This document shows positions 47,119 to 59,700 of a stretch of DNA of 64,000 bases, piece by piece. The notes under the pieces were generated by a model that was given only the letters and a program-made list of their open reading frames with translations, was not told the origin of the DNA and searched no databases. The translations under genes were made by a program, and so were the position numbers. Each line of letters opens with the position of its first letter. Position 1 is the first letter of the stretch. Source of the stretch: Ischnura elegans. Taxonomy: Eukaryota; Arthropoda; Insecta; Odonata; Coenagrionidae. The stretch is from contig NC_060246.1 of the NCBI RefSeq assembly GCF_921293095.1, positions 136,772,198-136,836,197 on the forward strand. Direction: 5' to 3'.

Positions 47119-48644
47119 AGAAAGCTGTAAGGAATGTAAATAAAACAATTGTTTTCGGAAAAAAAATAAATTTTTTTTCCCGAAAGTAGTATAGTAGTTT
47201 TAGTATAGGCCGCAGTTACACCGCTCAATCCGCCAGTGTGCAGAGTGAATATATTTCGAGAGGTTTTCTAGTCTCGCAGCGCAGGTTCACGCACCTCTTC
47301 GGTCTCACAAAGTGGAATGTACTAGTATTATACCTTAGTGATTTTCACTCCCAATAAGATAATAATTTTTTATTTCCCTGAAAGTATTTACCTTAGAGTA
47401 AAATCAGTTAACGTTAATGAGGTAGAAACTAACAGCCAACTTTATTTTATCAAAAAATGTATCTTTAACCGTTCGCAAAAAATCCTTACCATAGCTTGTA
47501 AGAATGTTATTTACAAATTTTAAGCTTATACGTTCAGCAATTATTAATTTAAGTCGATTTTTCTTAGTGTTGGACTGTAATACATCACCTTTATGAAAAC
47601 AGTGGTTGTCAAGAGTGAGTAATACTTTTTCCAAGCTCTTTATGTAAATAAATAGTTTTGTGTAAATGTATGAGCAATGATGAAAATAGGACCAAGAGGT
47701 GTTGCTTTAAAAAATATTGAATTGTGAGTGATTGAGATGAAAATCATTTACTAATAAGTCACTCATTTTTACTTTTCGTTATCAGCGGCCTCACTAAAAA
47801 AAAGTTGATTTTTTTAGCCAAGTAATCTATGATGAACATAGGGATGTAGTTATCACGTCCTCCTTATCTTAAGTTAAATATTATTTTATACATAAGCAAA
47901 TCCTTGAAAATCGGATCTGGATGATTCAATCCATTAGTATCATTGCTAAATCATTGTATCTTTCTTTCAAATGAATACTACAATTATTTAGCAGTTCAAT
48001 AATATTTTTTTATTTCAAAAGCACTCTTTAAGAGTTAAAAGATATAATATTTTGCTTGCTCATTAATCTATGTTGGTAAGAATTAGTTGCAGTCTTGAAT
48101 AATCTAGGCACTATTCGTAACTATTTTATAAAATAATAATTTAATTTCAATCTTAAATCTTTTAGTAGCTACCTTTTATTTAGTTAAAATCCGCTTTTTC
48201 ACAGCATGAATCCCAATAGACGACAATTTTGATTTTAATATCCATTAGATTTATAGTGAAATTATATTTACTGAAAGGAAAGGCTGTTATTTTTCGATAA
48301 CCGTAAGGAAAAATTGTTAAATAATATTCCGTTGATCAGATGTCATTATTGCAAAGGTAATTTTGCTAATACCCCGTTTTTACGAAAATATATATATTGG
48401 GTCCTTCTGTCTCCGTGGAACCGTATCGTTTAAAATTGGGGATGCACAGCTGAAATTTATTCCGATAGTACACTGTTTCTTCTCTAATTTTATTTACTAA
48501 TGGGATGCCGGCATATTGGCACCGTTATGCTTGAAGCGTCCAGATAAGTCATTCATCAACGTAACCACTGATTGATAAGATTTCTGATATGTTAGAGGAG
48601 GGTAATTCAAACGATTTATAGTTTAATTACATCATCACTTAAAA
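47119..48644. other. No gene recognised
   Basis: Very AT-rich DNA without recognisable motif on either strand. Confidence 0.5.
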
Positions 48645-48862
48645 CTCATCGTCATTGATCAAAAATCCTAAGTTTCAAGGAGCTCTCCATTCCATCCTCG
48701 TATCAGCTAATCTTGTCACACCTATGTATTTATTCTGTTTCACATCCTTCTTTACCTGTTCCATTTATTTTGTTCGAGATCTTCCTTTTCCCTTCTTGCC
48801 ATCAACTTGCCTCTCAACAATTGTCTTCATCAGGCCATCATGTCTCAAGATGTAGCCTCAAA
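48645..48862 (-). mobile_element. RTE-like LINE, 3' fragment
   Basis: On the minus strand it matches the last about 210 bp of the LINE at 37522: the GHILRHDGLM/EGQV region, then the CATCGTCATTGATCAAAAATCC-type terminus seen here on the plus strand. Frames are broken. About 70 codons remain. Confidence 0.75.
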
Positions 48863-49176
48863 ATAATGCAAAAAAATTGAGGTGCCTTCTGTGTTATTAA
48901 AATATTGAGAGACTATAGCGAATATTGAGATCTGTCGGAAACAGTATCAGGGTATGTGAGAAAAAGTCGGTTAAATAGAATGCCAAATTCAAGGTTCAGT
49001 TGCCGGGGGGACTCATTCCTGGGGGTATCTTATGGACGTGATCATCCCCCTACTACGATCAAGGGCATAGCGAGCCTTGACTCGCTATGTCCTTGATCAG
49101 CGAACACGAAAAAGGAAACTTACAGTGAAAGCTAATTTTTTTAAATTTATTTATTTCAAATTATCTCCACAATCAC
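48863..49176. other. No gene recognised
   Basis: Short spacer. GCGAGCCTTGACTCGCTATG contains a small inverted pair (CATAGCGAG/CTCGCTATG near 49066-49089). Confidence 0.4.
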
Positions 49177-49845
49177 AATAGGGTAGTTTCCTTCATCAAA
49201 GAAAACGAAAGGCATTGATTGCGATTCGTTACCCACCATTATTGTACTCATAATACACAAATTATTTGGTTTTTGAAATACCGGTTTAGACGAATGGCAA
49301 GGGTCAAATTTTATCCTCATTTGAAAAAGGCCAGATTGGCGCCCATGCGATTCCACTCCACGTGACGTCACAGGGACCTAGTTTCTACACGAGAGGATAG
49401 GAGTTATACATCGTCTGAGGTTACCAATGCATGCATGAGGCACAGAGCTCAGGGAAACATGTCTTAATAATCACCTACTAAAACTGGCTAAGGTCGGAAA
49501 GTTTTCTTCGTTTGATAAGGTATTAATAAACCTTTTTTAAGCCAAGCGCTACCTTTCAGCAAGGTACTCAGCTACCCGCTGGCAGCCTGCGACGTATCAG
49601 CGCTAAGCCTCGCCTCAAGGTCACCTCACCGGGCGGGAGAGGGAACCAGAAATACGACGTACGGAGATATTTCCCGGCATTCATACTAGAGCGTCGCGTT
49701 TTCGCGCGCTTGAAAATTTTCACTTTTCATTTAATCGCGAAAAATAGATATTGTCATTTAAAAATCTAAAAGCGTGAAATACGTACTCCAGGAGTAATAA
49801 TCTTTCGATTAAGGCAATAAAAAAATAATAGGAAACCACCCTATT
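49177..49845 (+). mobile_element. 0.67-kb MITE, left of the dead trypsin gene
   Basis: Ends AATAGGGTAGTTTCC and GGAAACCACCCTATT (15-bp inverted repeats, one mismatch). The body contains GGCATTGATTGCGATTCGTT, AGATTGGCGCCCATGCGAT and CACAGAGCTCAGGGAAACAT, all shared with 53234-53877. No coding capacity. Target duplication unclear. Confidence 0.85.
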
Positions 49846-50576
49846 ATAGAAATGATTGCTTGCTTAATCGAAATTAATAAGACACACATGCAAAAATGCA
49901 CATCACCGTGGTTTTCACTTATATCTACGTTTGTTTTGTTCCTTAATATTTTGAACCTCAAACGACGTTGCAAATAATTTTATCAAATTGAAAAACGATC
50001 TCAGGCGTTTTCACTCGCTCACTCTTTGATCACATTATGCAAATACAACTAAGCAAGGCTTCATTTAATAGTATTTCTTCAAATACTATTCAGGGATGAA
50101 AATGGTACATTTAATATTACATTCCGTTTTCAAAATTGCTACTCATCGCGTATTTATTGAAACATTGGTCTTTTGATTAATAGTTTCTTTTTGATATTTT
50201 TAAACACATATTGATTGACCCTTGTCACTATATGTATCATAAGTCACAACATGTTTTTGAGAAGATCTTTTGTACAATTTCATAGAAGTCATGTCCCAAC
50301 TCTGCTTTCTCTCATTAACACTGCCGTTCAAATATTCACCTATAAAATAGCACGTCTGTCGTATGCATTCGAAATAGTTTTCAAACATGATTTTGAAGCT
50401 TTAGCAATGGTTAACATACGCTTGGTAACCTAACTGTAGCTTTTACATTAGACTGAAATGATAAATTAATAACAACGTTATAAAATACTTTGAGATTCAT
50501 GCTATTAATAGGGAAAATTATACTATCCCTTATTCGGTAAACACTTGGCTTGCTTTCATTTTCTTTCTTTAGTTTT
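49846..50576. other. No gene recognised
   Basis: AT-rich spacer downstream of the relic trypsin gene C. Confidence 0.45.
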
Positions 50577-51884
50577 CTACTCAATTAGTAGCATAAAATC
50601 AAGATTTCTTTCTACTAGATGAAAGTCTTCATCGCAATTCCAGAATCCTGCGTTTTCCTTAACCCAGAACCTGTTTTCTGCGACCTCGGTGTACACTTCA
50701 GGATATCCCAGCGTTGCGCATCCTTTTCCCGAGGATTCAATGCCGCGCTGAATTCCGCCAATCACAAGAGTGCCACCAGTATCTCCCTGTAAGGAAAAAT
50801 GAAATTTTAAGGACTCTGCAATAATTTGGTAACATCTTGGATGGACCTTTGTTGGATATGTATGGATAGAAAATTCAGCGTTTCAATTTCAAAAATGATG
50901 GGAAAAATGAACCTCGCAAGTGTCGCTTCCTCCATCGCGATATTCTGCACGTATTTCTTTCTCCGGTATCTTGAGTACGTCGAAGCAGTCTCTTTTACTC
51001 ACTACTGGTAGATGTTTTTAAGCACAACATTACTCGGTGAGCCAAGACTGCAAAGAATTTGACGGAGTTGAACTGAGGGACATGCATTTCTGAAAATTGT
51101 AGTAAAAATGCCAATAGAAGTTACATTTACAAAACCGTACTATTAGTAAAATTAGACATAGCAATATTTCCACTGAGTTGTATAATGACACTACGCGTTT
51201 CGTCGTTACAAACAACCTTATCAAGTGTAACATATGTCTTAAGAGTTCCTCCTTATATATGCCTTTGTGCTTCAAGGGAGGGGGTAAGGTGGAGGATGGG
51301 GTTTGGGTGACGAGAAGTGGGGATATTGACGGTTGTGGGAGAGAAGGGTCGTGTTTTAGGGTCTCGGAAGAGGAGCAGGTTGGGGGAGAGGAAAGGAAGG
51401 GTCCAATAAAATATGTTATCAAATGTATGTATAGGACTAGAACGGAAAAAGCTGCTGTATCTATCACGTGAACAGAAATATACGAATTAAAAGGCAAATA
51501 GGGAACGATAATAACAACCTTGATGTTTGAGCTTTTGTCAACCAAATAGTGACACTGATGTTGTTAATTGTTAAGGATTTTATTGGAGATATATGCGGGT
51601 AACATTTGGTAATTAAGTATTCAACTTTCATAGCAAATTTTCGTAACTAGACGCTATTTTAAGGAATGATTTCCAAAACATAATTTGTCAAAAGATTTTC
51701 AAACACTTTTTTCCTATGAAAAATCTATACTGAAATTGTATTCTGTACGATTTGCTTCTTACTAACTCCATTGAAAAAATATTTGCTAGCTTATTCCACT
51801 TTTATTTCAAGGAGGAAGGAGGAGGTACTTACCGCCCATTGGAGCCAATAGGAGTGCCAACGTGATTAATATAATGAAACTCAT
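50577..51884 (-). pseudogene. Trypsin-like protease relic, gene C
   Basis: Three pieces of the family structure survive on the minus strand. The first exon (51884-51833, exactly 52 nt) encodes MSFIILITLALLLAPMG with a GTAAGT donor, a good signal peptide. The next-to-last exon (about 51047-50913) gives LPVVSKRDCFDVLKIPEKEI, but its frame is broken upstream, ICAG has become IRAE, the usual CQ end is CE, and the donor is a weak GTTCAT. The last exon starts at 50786 with GDTGGT in place of GDSGGP, so the nucleophilic Ser is Thr. SWG is SSG, and the frame runs past the normal stop to 50577. The four exons between are absent from the 0.8 kb available. It is a dead paralogue, not a catalytically inactive homologue. 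Confidence 0.85.
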
Positions 51885-51952
51885 CTTCGCTACCCGTCCG
51901 TTCACTTCCAAGGAGTACCCGCAGTGGTGTGACGAATCTACGCTGCCAAAGG

Positions 51953-51959
51953 TTTTATA
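51953..51959 (-). promoter_or_regulatory. TATA box of relic gene C
   Basis: TATAAAA on the minus strand, 69 nt before the ATG of the signal exon, the same geometry as genes A and B. Promoter and signal exon outlasted the protease exons. Confidence 0.6.
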
Positions 51960-51969
51960 CACACCAATC

Positions 51970-52215
51970 TGCCTTATTGGGCGCGCAGACATTTCGTTAA
52001 TTGACATCCGTTTACTCGGAATGAGATTTTATTTGATATGATTGATAGTCCTACTTGACAATCTGGTTCTCGTGGGAATAGGAAGTTAAAAAATCCGGCG
52101 ATAGTGAAAAGTGCTTGTCGACAAAAAAAATCCATTGATTGGTCAGGATTGATAAGAATCAAAATATTTGTTCTGCCGCCGAATCATTTGCAAATCCTTC
52201 TAGTCTTTGCTTACA
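51970..52215 (-). promoter_or_regulatory. Upstream region of gene C, duplicated at 35740-36010
   Basis: Shares TCGTTAATTGA, CCTACTT, TTCTCGTGGGAAT and GATAAGAATCAAAATATTTG in order with the orphan region at 35740-36010. It lies directly beyond the TATA box, so it is a candidate shared regulatory segment. Confidence 0.5.
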
Positions 52216-53233
52216 CAATGATAAAAGATATTTGTATTATTCTACGCTATCTTCTGAGTTTTTGCTCACTCGAAATAATTTTTATTTGAAAAAATACTTA
52301 AATTCAATGGAAATTTCAGGTTTTCAAGTAATCAGCCAAAGTTAAAGCTGGCAGCTGAAAACTCCTCAGAGTTATTCAGTCATTCCCACATTAAATCGTT
52401 GATCAGTTCGGAAATAGGTCTAAAACTGTGGATTCAGAAATTAACCGATTTAGTTGAGGAATGATTCAAAATGAAAGCAGGTTTAATACACAACCGTGTA
52501 TCCTTTCACGCAAGGGCGTGTCTGGCGCGGATGCCGTGGCTTACTCGCGGACACTGAGGAAGCCTCGAAAACCCATAAAAATCTTTTATAACACGTAAGT
52601 TACATTACTAAAAAATGAAAAGAATGGCAAGTTAAATTTTAGGAAAATAGTAGGAAACTTTTATTTTTAATGCATGTTACAGTGTATATTTAGGTATACG
52701 TTAATTACGTATATATTCATTTCGGCCAGCCGCGTGGCCGCCAAGCAGTCCGTCTGCTGGCAAAACAGCATCCGTTCGTGTCAATGGCTTTCGGGAGCAG
52801 CTGTATATTGCGCTTTGTGCGTGGCAAAGCGCAGTACGCAGGGTGGGCCGAGAAATTACTTTTTTTCAGGATCAAATATGACCTAAGCGGGAAAGTTACC
52901 AACTTCCATCAGGGGCTCAGATCCGAAGTATCTACAAATTGAATATTAATAATCACCGCCGCCCGGGCCGAATTTATTCATTTATAAAAGTTGATTCCAA
53001 TATAGCATTTCTGCCAATTTAAAGTGAAACAGTAGCAATGGATGTAAATAACGTGCTTCGTAAGAGTGAAAACGCCAAGGGAAGATATAATGGAATCATT
53101 GCGCATGTCGTGGAAATAATGGCATTCAAAACGCTTGTGTCATATAAATCCAACGGCTAATAAGTGATTAAGGGTTGGAATGGTCATTCATACCAAAATT
53201 CACAAGTAGTTCGAGTTTTAATCTCAATAACTG
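52216..53233. other. No gene recognised
   Basis: Spacer up to the second MITE. Weak frames overlap on both strands at 52674-52900 around a GC-richer patch but have no family motif. Confidence 0.4.
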
Positions 53234-53877
53234 AATAGGGTAGTTTCCTTCATCAGAGAATACGAAAGGCATTGATTGCGATTCGTTACCCACCATTAGT
53301 GTATTCATAATATACAAATTATTTGTTTTAGAAATCTCAGTTTAGACGAATGTTAATGGTCAATTTTAACCCCGTTTGAAAAATGCCAGATTGGCGCCCA
53401 TGCGATGCCACTCCACGAGACGTCACAGGGACCTAGTTTCTATACGAGTAGAAAGGGGCTTTACATCGTCTGAGATTACCAATGTATACATGAGGCACAG
53501 AGCTCAGGGAAACATCTCTTAATAATCGCCGATTAAAATTGCCCAAGGTCGGAAAGTTTCCTTCGTTTGATAATGTATTAATAATCATTATTGAAGCCAA
53601 ACGCTACCTGCTTGCAGCCTGCATCGTATCGGCGCTCAAAGCCTCGGCCCAAGGTCACCTCACACGTCGGCAGCGGGAACCTGAAATACGTCACACGGGC
53701 TTTTCTCAGCATTCACACTTACCCGTAGCGTTTTGGCGCGCTTGTAAATTTTCACTTTTCATTTAAACGCGAAAAATAGATATCGTCATTTAAAAATCTA
53801 AAAGCGGGAAATACGTACTCCAGGAGTAATAATCTTTCGAATTAGGCAATAAAAAAATGATAGGAAACCACCCTATT
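53234..53877 (+). mobile_element. 0.64-kb MITE, right of the dead trypsin gene
   Basis: Same family and same orientation as 49177-49845, with the same AATAGGGTAGTTTCC and GGAAACCACCCTATT ends. The copies differ by scattered substitutions and small indels, so they are separate, not very recent insertions. Confidence 0.85.
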
Positions 53878-55069
53878 GTATCTAGCCCCCATATTTTTAG
53901 TTCCACAAAAATCGCATTGATTGATTGAACTTTGTGACCACTAAACCAATAAGATTATTTCAATTTGTATTTTTTATTTTGTTGGAGTGGTGGTAAAATG
54001 ACATGGAGCAAAGTGGCCCTCCGGACGATGTGAAATCGGTTTTTGGCCTTTGCATTAATAAAGGTTGAAACCCCTGCCCTACAGCAAAATCCTAGAAGTG
54101 GGAGATGATCGAGGGAAAGTAACTGGACCCCTACCATAAATTTCTGATATCACAGCCTCTGTCTGGGTTGAGCTCCACACTCACCAATCCATGACAACCT
54201 CCGGAATGAATCACCGAGTGTGCGACACCTACGAATGCATTAAATGGTTCGTATTTTCGATGTTCTCCCCTACGTATCGATTTAGATTTTTACACCGATA
54301 TGAAAGCTAGATGATTCGAAATTAATGCTGTCTGGATTCTCCGTCGTTTGGATCTTATCTACAAATACCGCGTCCAATAATGTCACTGTCAGCAAATATC
54401 GACAACAGTGGAACTAATAGGATCTAGTAACCCACTTTAATCGTGGATGCGCTGTTTTTTAACCGATATTTCGTATTTATTTGTTTTTATCTTACATTTA
54501 AGAAAGACCGTTATCTTTCCGACTTAGCTGTTGTATAATTTTTTGTGCGTGTAATCGGAATAAATTATTCAAATACACAATCTCGGCTTTGTTTACTTAG
54601 TTCTATAACACGTAGGGGTTTGGATAGAATGTATGTTTTCACCTTCTTCTCATATTCTTCGTCTATTACCTATAGACAGTAAAACGATACTTAAATGATT
54701 ATAAATGGGACAAGAGCCTAAAAGCCAATTTTTATTCATTTTAAGTGGATCATCTATTCACGAAAAAATATTTGAGCTATTTTCCTATCGATTAATTTTA
54801 GGGTTGACTATCGTATGTCATTAAGTATCGCTTATTATTACGTAACGTATATTATATCAAATATTTCATTGAATTTATCAGACATCACAAACACTCGACA
54901 AATAAGTAAGGAGTTCACTAGTTGGTACAAAAACTGCATAAAAATACTTAATCACATTTTTTAACAAAATGATTGCAGGAAGAAAACCCATCTTAATTAT
55001 TTTTTAAGAAATACTGCTCATCATTACCAATGGTCAACAATATGAGATTTGTTTGCGGCAGTTTACCAC
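53878..55069. other. Spacer with one possible hAT end
   Basis: GGTTGAAACCCCTG at about 54063-54076 resembles the right end of hAT elements (CAGGGGTTTCAACC), but no left partner was found. Otherwise AT-rich non-coding DNA. Confidence 0.35.
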
Positions 55070-55660
55070 TAAATTCTCTTGTCAACTAATCTTTTCACAT
55101 GTACGTGCTTCTCTTTCACATCCGTCTTTATTTGCTCCATATATTTTTTAGAGGTCCTCCTTTTTCGCTCATCCCAACCTCTTGTACCTTGACGATTTTC
55201 TTCATCAAGCTACCATTCCCAACGTATGGCCAAATTGGTTATTTCGTCTTCTTTCTCGAGGATTTCACGAGTTATCTCTCATCTCCTACTCTTCTTAGAG
55301 TTTTCTACCTAACTTCTCGGCTGATCCATTTGATCGTCGTTATTCTTCTGTGGCTCCACAATTCGAAAGCTCCCAATCTTAACTTTCCCACTACTGTCAT
55401 TGTTGATGCCTTACTTCCATAGAGAAGCATACTCCAATTGATATTTTTCCCCCTTTTTTCCATGCTTAAATTTCCCGCAGTAACTATATCTTTCTTTAGG
55501 TGGAATGCTCTCCACCGGGGCTATTATACAAATGAGTACTTTCTTGTTTCTTCCACCGCTAGTTATCCTGCTTCCCAAAAACAGAATTCATACACCTTTT
55601 CCAGTTTTTTCTTATTTTATCATTCCTCTTCTCTTCTACTGCATGCGAATATCTTATGAT
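55070..55660 (-). mobile_element. RTE-like LINE, decayed fragment
   Basis: On the plus strand the sequence runs parallel to 37600-38190 (the reverse-complement side of the LINE), e.g. TTTCACATCCGTCTTTATTTG, GACGATTTTCTTCATCAAGC, TCTCATCTCCTACTCTTCTTAG and the TACTGCA..CGAATATCTTA end. It covers the C-terminal reverse-transcriptase region, with frames broken. Confidence 0.75.
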
Positions 55661-56690
55661 GCGAATATGATATGATGATACCGTGTTTTTAGAGATATAT
55701 AGTGGAACGGTATGCTGAATAAAACTATGAAACTTATTGTACTGTCCACGTGCTTATTAATAATAACAACGCGTTCCGACGCTTAGCATCATCATCAGTT
55801 CAAATAGAAATAACAAGTGAAATAACAAGAAGCTGCGACGCTGTTATATATCACGCACAGAGGAGGAGGGGGCAGAGAAAAGGAGGTGCGAGGAAGGAAG
55901 GGTTATATTACTTGCTATATTTTAAATCTTTTCGTAAAATCAAGTTTTCAGTGCCAATATTTTCATTTGAGGTTCTTTATGTCTTTCCCTGAGGCAAATC
56001 GTGTCATCGCAAAAGGGACTTCTGCCATCTCCTCTCCGTAATATTGCTCGGATATTAATATTTTAATTTTGTTCACAGGAGTGAGAAAGTTCTTTTATTT
56101 ACTTTTTCATATTCTTACAAAAATTGAACTTGACGCCACAAAATGGTGAATGCGAGTTTTCGTAAAACATTGGGCAGCGTAGGTAAATGAACTTCTCCGT
56201 CGATTCTGCGGCACTAATTAAATCAGTCCAATTCATTTTGGAAAAGTGAAAATGTTTGGGGTTAACAGTCAAATCAAGTTCAGGGTTAAGCTGCCACACT
56301 GGTGGTTAAATCTTGACGATACTTGTTCTCTTCCGCATGATGCTATCAGAAAGTGTTCCGCCCATCTAATGCACACAATTTGGAATAGCGCATAGCATGC
56401 CATGATTTTCTCTACTAGGAAATACCAGATCTGTACGTGACACGTTTCGACAGCTGTTAAAAATAATTGCCATTTCGATATGAGATGTCCTAGATTGGTA
56501 TCCTATAAGACAAGTACAAAACTAACGTATGGTGCGTCATAACATAATAATTCGTATATGCGGGGATATGAAAATAATTGTGTACTAAATATAATTTATT
56601 AACTGCGAATAAAATGCTATAGCAAGTCTTCATCATATAGGACTATTCCAAAACAGAGTACAAAATACCATGTAACATTACACATTCTAT
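55661..56690. other. No gene recognised
   Basis: Mostly AT-rich, with one purine-rich tract (about 55858-55905). No supportable gene. Confidence 0.4.
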
Positions 56691-56691
56691 G

Positions 56692-56736
56692 GATAAACGT
56701 AACGGTCCCTTGTTGAAGGGGACCGTTACGTTTATC
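56692..56736. repeat. Perfect 18-bp hairpin
   Basis: GATAAACGTAACGGTCCC and GGGACCGTTACGTTTATC pair perfectly across nine bases. The flanks are also rich in TGTAAC/GTTACA words (56671-56780), so this may be the centre of a small palindromic MITE. Confidence 0.7.
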
Positions 56737-56739
56737 TAT

Positions 56740-59700
56740 AACGTATGAAAGTTGTAACGCATTGTTACAAATTAATGTAAGCTAAAATGTAACCTCATAT
56801 CTTTTATTTTATGCTAAAGACAACGTGTAATCTTAAGTCCTTGGCTGAAATTAAATAAAAGTGAAACAGTGGTTATTTAGCGAAACTGTGAGCATTTTTC
56901 ACCAATAAGTACCTGGAATTTATGAGTAGTATTAAATTCTCTTATTTTGGTTTCAATATTCCTTAAAATTTTTAATACCTTTTTATTGTTCTTGAATATT
57001 ATCATCAAATTACATTTTAAAATGTAATACAAATGTTATGCTTGCAATACGCCACTATATAATATAAAAGGAAACTTCTGACAAGCCGTATGGCTTTTAC
57101 GGACCAAGTTGTGTATGCATATAAAGGCAATTATTTTTTTATATTTCATACGGGGCAGGTGAACAAATAGGCATCCAGACATTCCAAAGCTTATAATATT
57201 TGAAAATTTATAATTTAGTTGAATTCAATGTTATTTAGAATAAGTGTCGAATGATTATATCCTGATATCCGACCCAAACTGCTGGAAGCAATTTAATTAG
57301 AAAGGTATTTGAATGGGATAACCCTCACGGTAAGTGGTAATGCTACTATCTAAATATATATGTCCCGTGTCATATATTTACAAAGTCGTTTCGTATTTCG
57401 ATAAGAAATATTAGACAGATTGAAATTAAGTATTTTATCTTTTAGAATTCGTCAGACTTCATCCATTTCAAATATTGCGCTCGAGACTTGTTGGTTCCAC
57501 GGAAGTGGCGCTGATGTTTATTTATCTCACTGAAAGAAATCATCTCTTAAGGAGGCATAAAAAAGGCTAAGAATTAACTTAATCTCATGGTTATTGGCCT
57601 TTTAATTAGGTTATTTGAAAAATATACATTTTGCAGTCGGAATAACTTACGTTGCTGCTGTAAAATCTTTTCATACTTACGCTATTGAATCACAAAACAC
57701 ACTAATCTAAGATATCGCGGTAGGGATCGCCGAAAATGCAACGCTTATCTCATTGCCCTGGTTCCATATCATGAGGTTTTTGAATTTGGAACATGATAGT
57801 ATGAGGAATAGCGGTGGTAACTAAGATAACGAAATAAGCAGCAACACTTTCTTCCATTTCTCATGCGTCTACCATCACCACTCAAAAAATTGCAGCGCAC
57901 ATGGATAACCTGGTGGGGGAAGAAAAGGAAGTTGAAAAAGAGATGCCTGTGTACTTAGTGCTGTCTGTGTCTCGTCAGAGATAAGGATAATTCCTTCTCA
58001 ATCAATCTAGACTGGCAAGTAGCTTCGAATCAGGTCAATTAATATGATGCATCTTCTTTGAGGCAGCTATCGCGTCAACTGCTATGATTTGGATGAGCTT
58101 TTTTTCTATTTCTATGCGATCTTTTGGTGGATCCGTACTGGATAAGCTTATCTTGATAAATCTGTTGAGTTGAATAAATATTGATTTCTTTTATATGGAA
58201 ATTTTTTATGCGTTATGTTACCACGAAATGATACTTCTGATTCCGAAATTTATCCCAAAATATGGATGCTAATAGCAAATAAAATGTCATGATTCACACA
58301 TTTCAAAAAAGAGATAGTATATACCACTACGACATCAAATGCAATAAACTCATCATGCGATTCACAAAGTGCTTTACAACGATTTCTAATACAAGTAGTT
58401 CAAAAAATAATTCTCCTAGTTTTATGTCTACTACGCTTTTCTGCATGTTTTTGGTAAACTGGAATCTAAAATAACTAACCGTAATCGGATAAGGCATTTT
58501 TAAATCTGTGTAGCTGTTTTCTTAGCCATTGAAACATACGATCCACCGTTGGTATAGATAGTAAAGGAAAGCTGTTATTACCCAACGGGTATCGGAGATC
58601 TCCCCCAAATTGGCTAAAATTTTAACATCCAAACGATCCTTGGTGCGACTATAGTTGCATAAATTTATTTAGATTATAATTTTACTTCTTGTTATTCTTG
58701 TGCCCACGCGCAGAGATTGCATCTAACAGTGGTAATTCAAACAGCTTTTTGGTCTCAGCTTTTGCATGGACAATCTCATCGTTAATATTTTGTAATGCCA
58801 TTGTGCAACATTATGTCTAAGAGCGCCATTACATACCTCGGGTCTGCTCGAAACATTTATGCTCTAATGTATCTGATTTTTCATGTTTTATTTCAGAAAC
58901 AAAAAGATTTGAGAGGAGGTGGCGCTGCCAGCAAAATTTTTGCTGAACAGCAAACAAAAAGTTCACTTTTATGGATGGAATGCGACTCACACAAGACAAC
59001 ATTTTATAGATTCACGAATGACATAGCAAAGCCGGTCTCGGAAAGGAGAGTGATTTAGAATAATGGGAGCATTCCTCATGGCTTTAAAACTATTTTGTAT
59101 ATTTTTACACTTGATAAACTTATTTGTGGTTAAAATGTCATTTGTGACAAGTATTAGTTGCTGAATACATGATGTAGTGATATGGCATAGTTTGGTTCAC
59201 TTTAGAATTTATTTCATTCAATTTATACCTTAATCCTAAAAGTACGAATATTATCCTAAGGATCAAGGAAGGGAATAGATGAACTCATAGCGTGCTTAAT
59301 TTAAAAGGTTTTCCCAATTGCCAAAATGGTCGTACTAAACGAGACTGCATGCAACAGTAGAGGAGTTGTCCGTCATTGGTACGTAAAAAACTTGATTTTT
59401 TGCTAAGAAATCTCGACTAGATACGGAATGTTATGAAAAAGATAGATATCGCAATCATACATCACATTATCGTAAGGTAAACAATACCGTTTGATAAGGA
59501 TCCTTTTGAGAAGAAGATTTGAAAAGATATGACTCAACCTGTTAAATCTATGGCTGCACTATTATTAACGCCAAATGGACGTACTTTAAGCATGTATGTA
59601 GCATTAATATATAGAATATAGCAACGACATATGATAAAAACTCCTTTTAATTTATATATAACACGTAAAATATCCGGTGAAGTATGACTAATTGGAATTA

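Noticed and set aside
51178-51545. Overlapping 97- and 171-codon frames on opposite strands near relic gene C
   Set aside because: They arise from a purine-rich tract. Neither resembles the missing trypsin exons.
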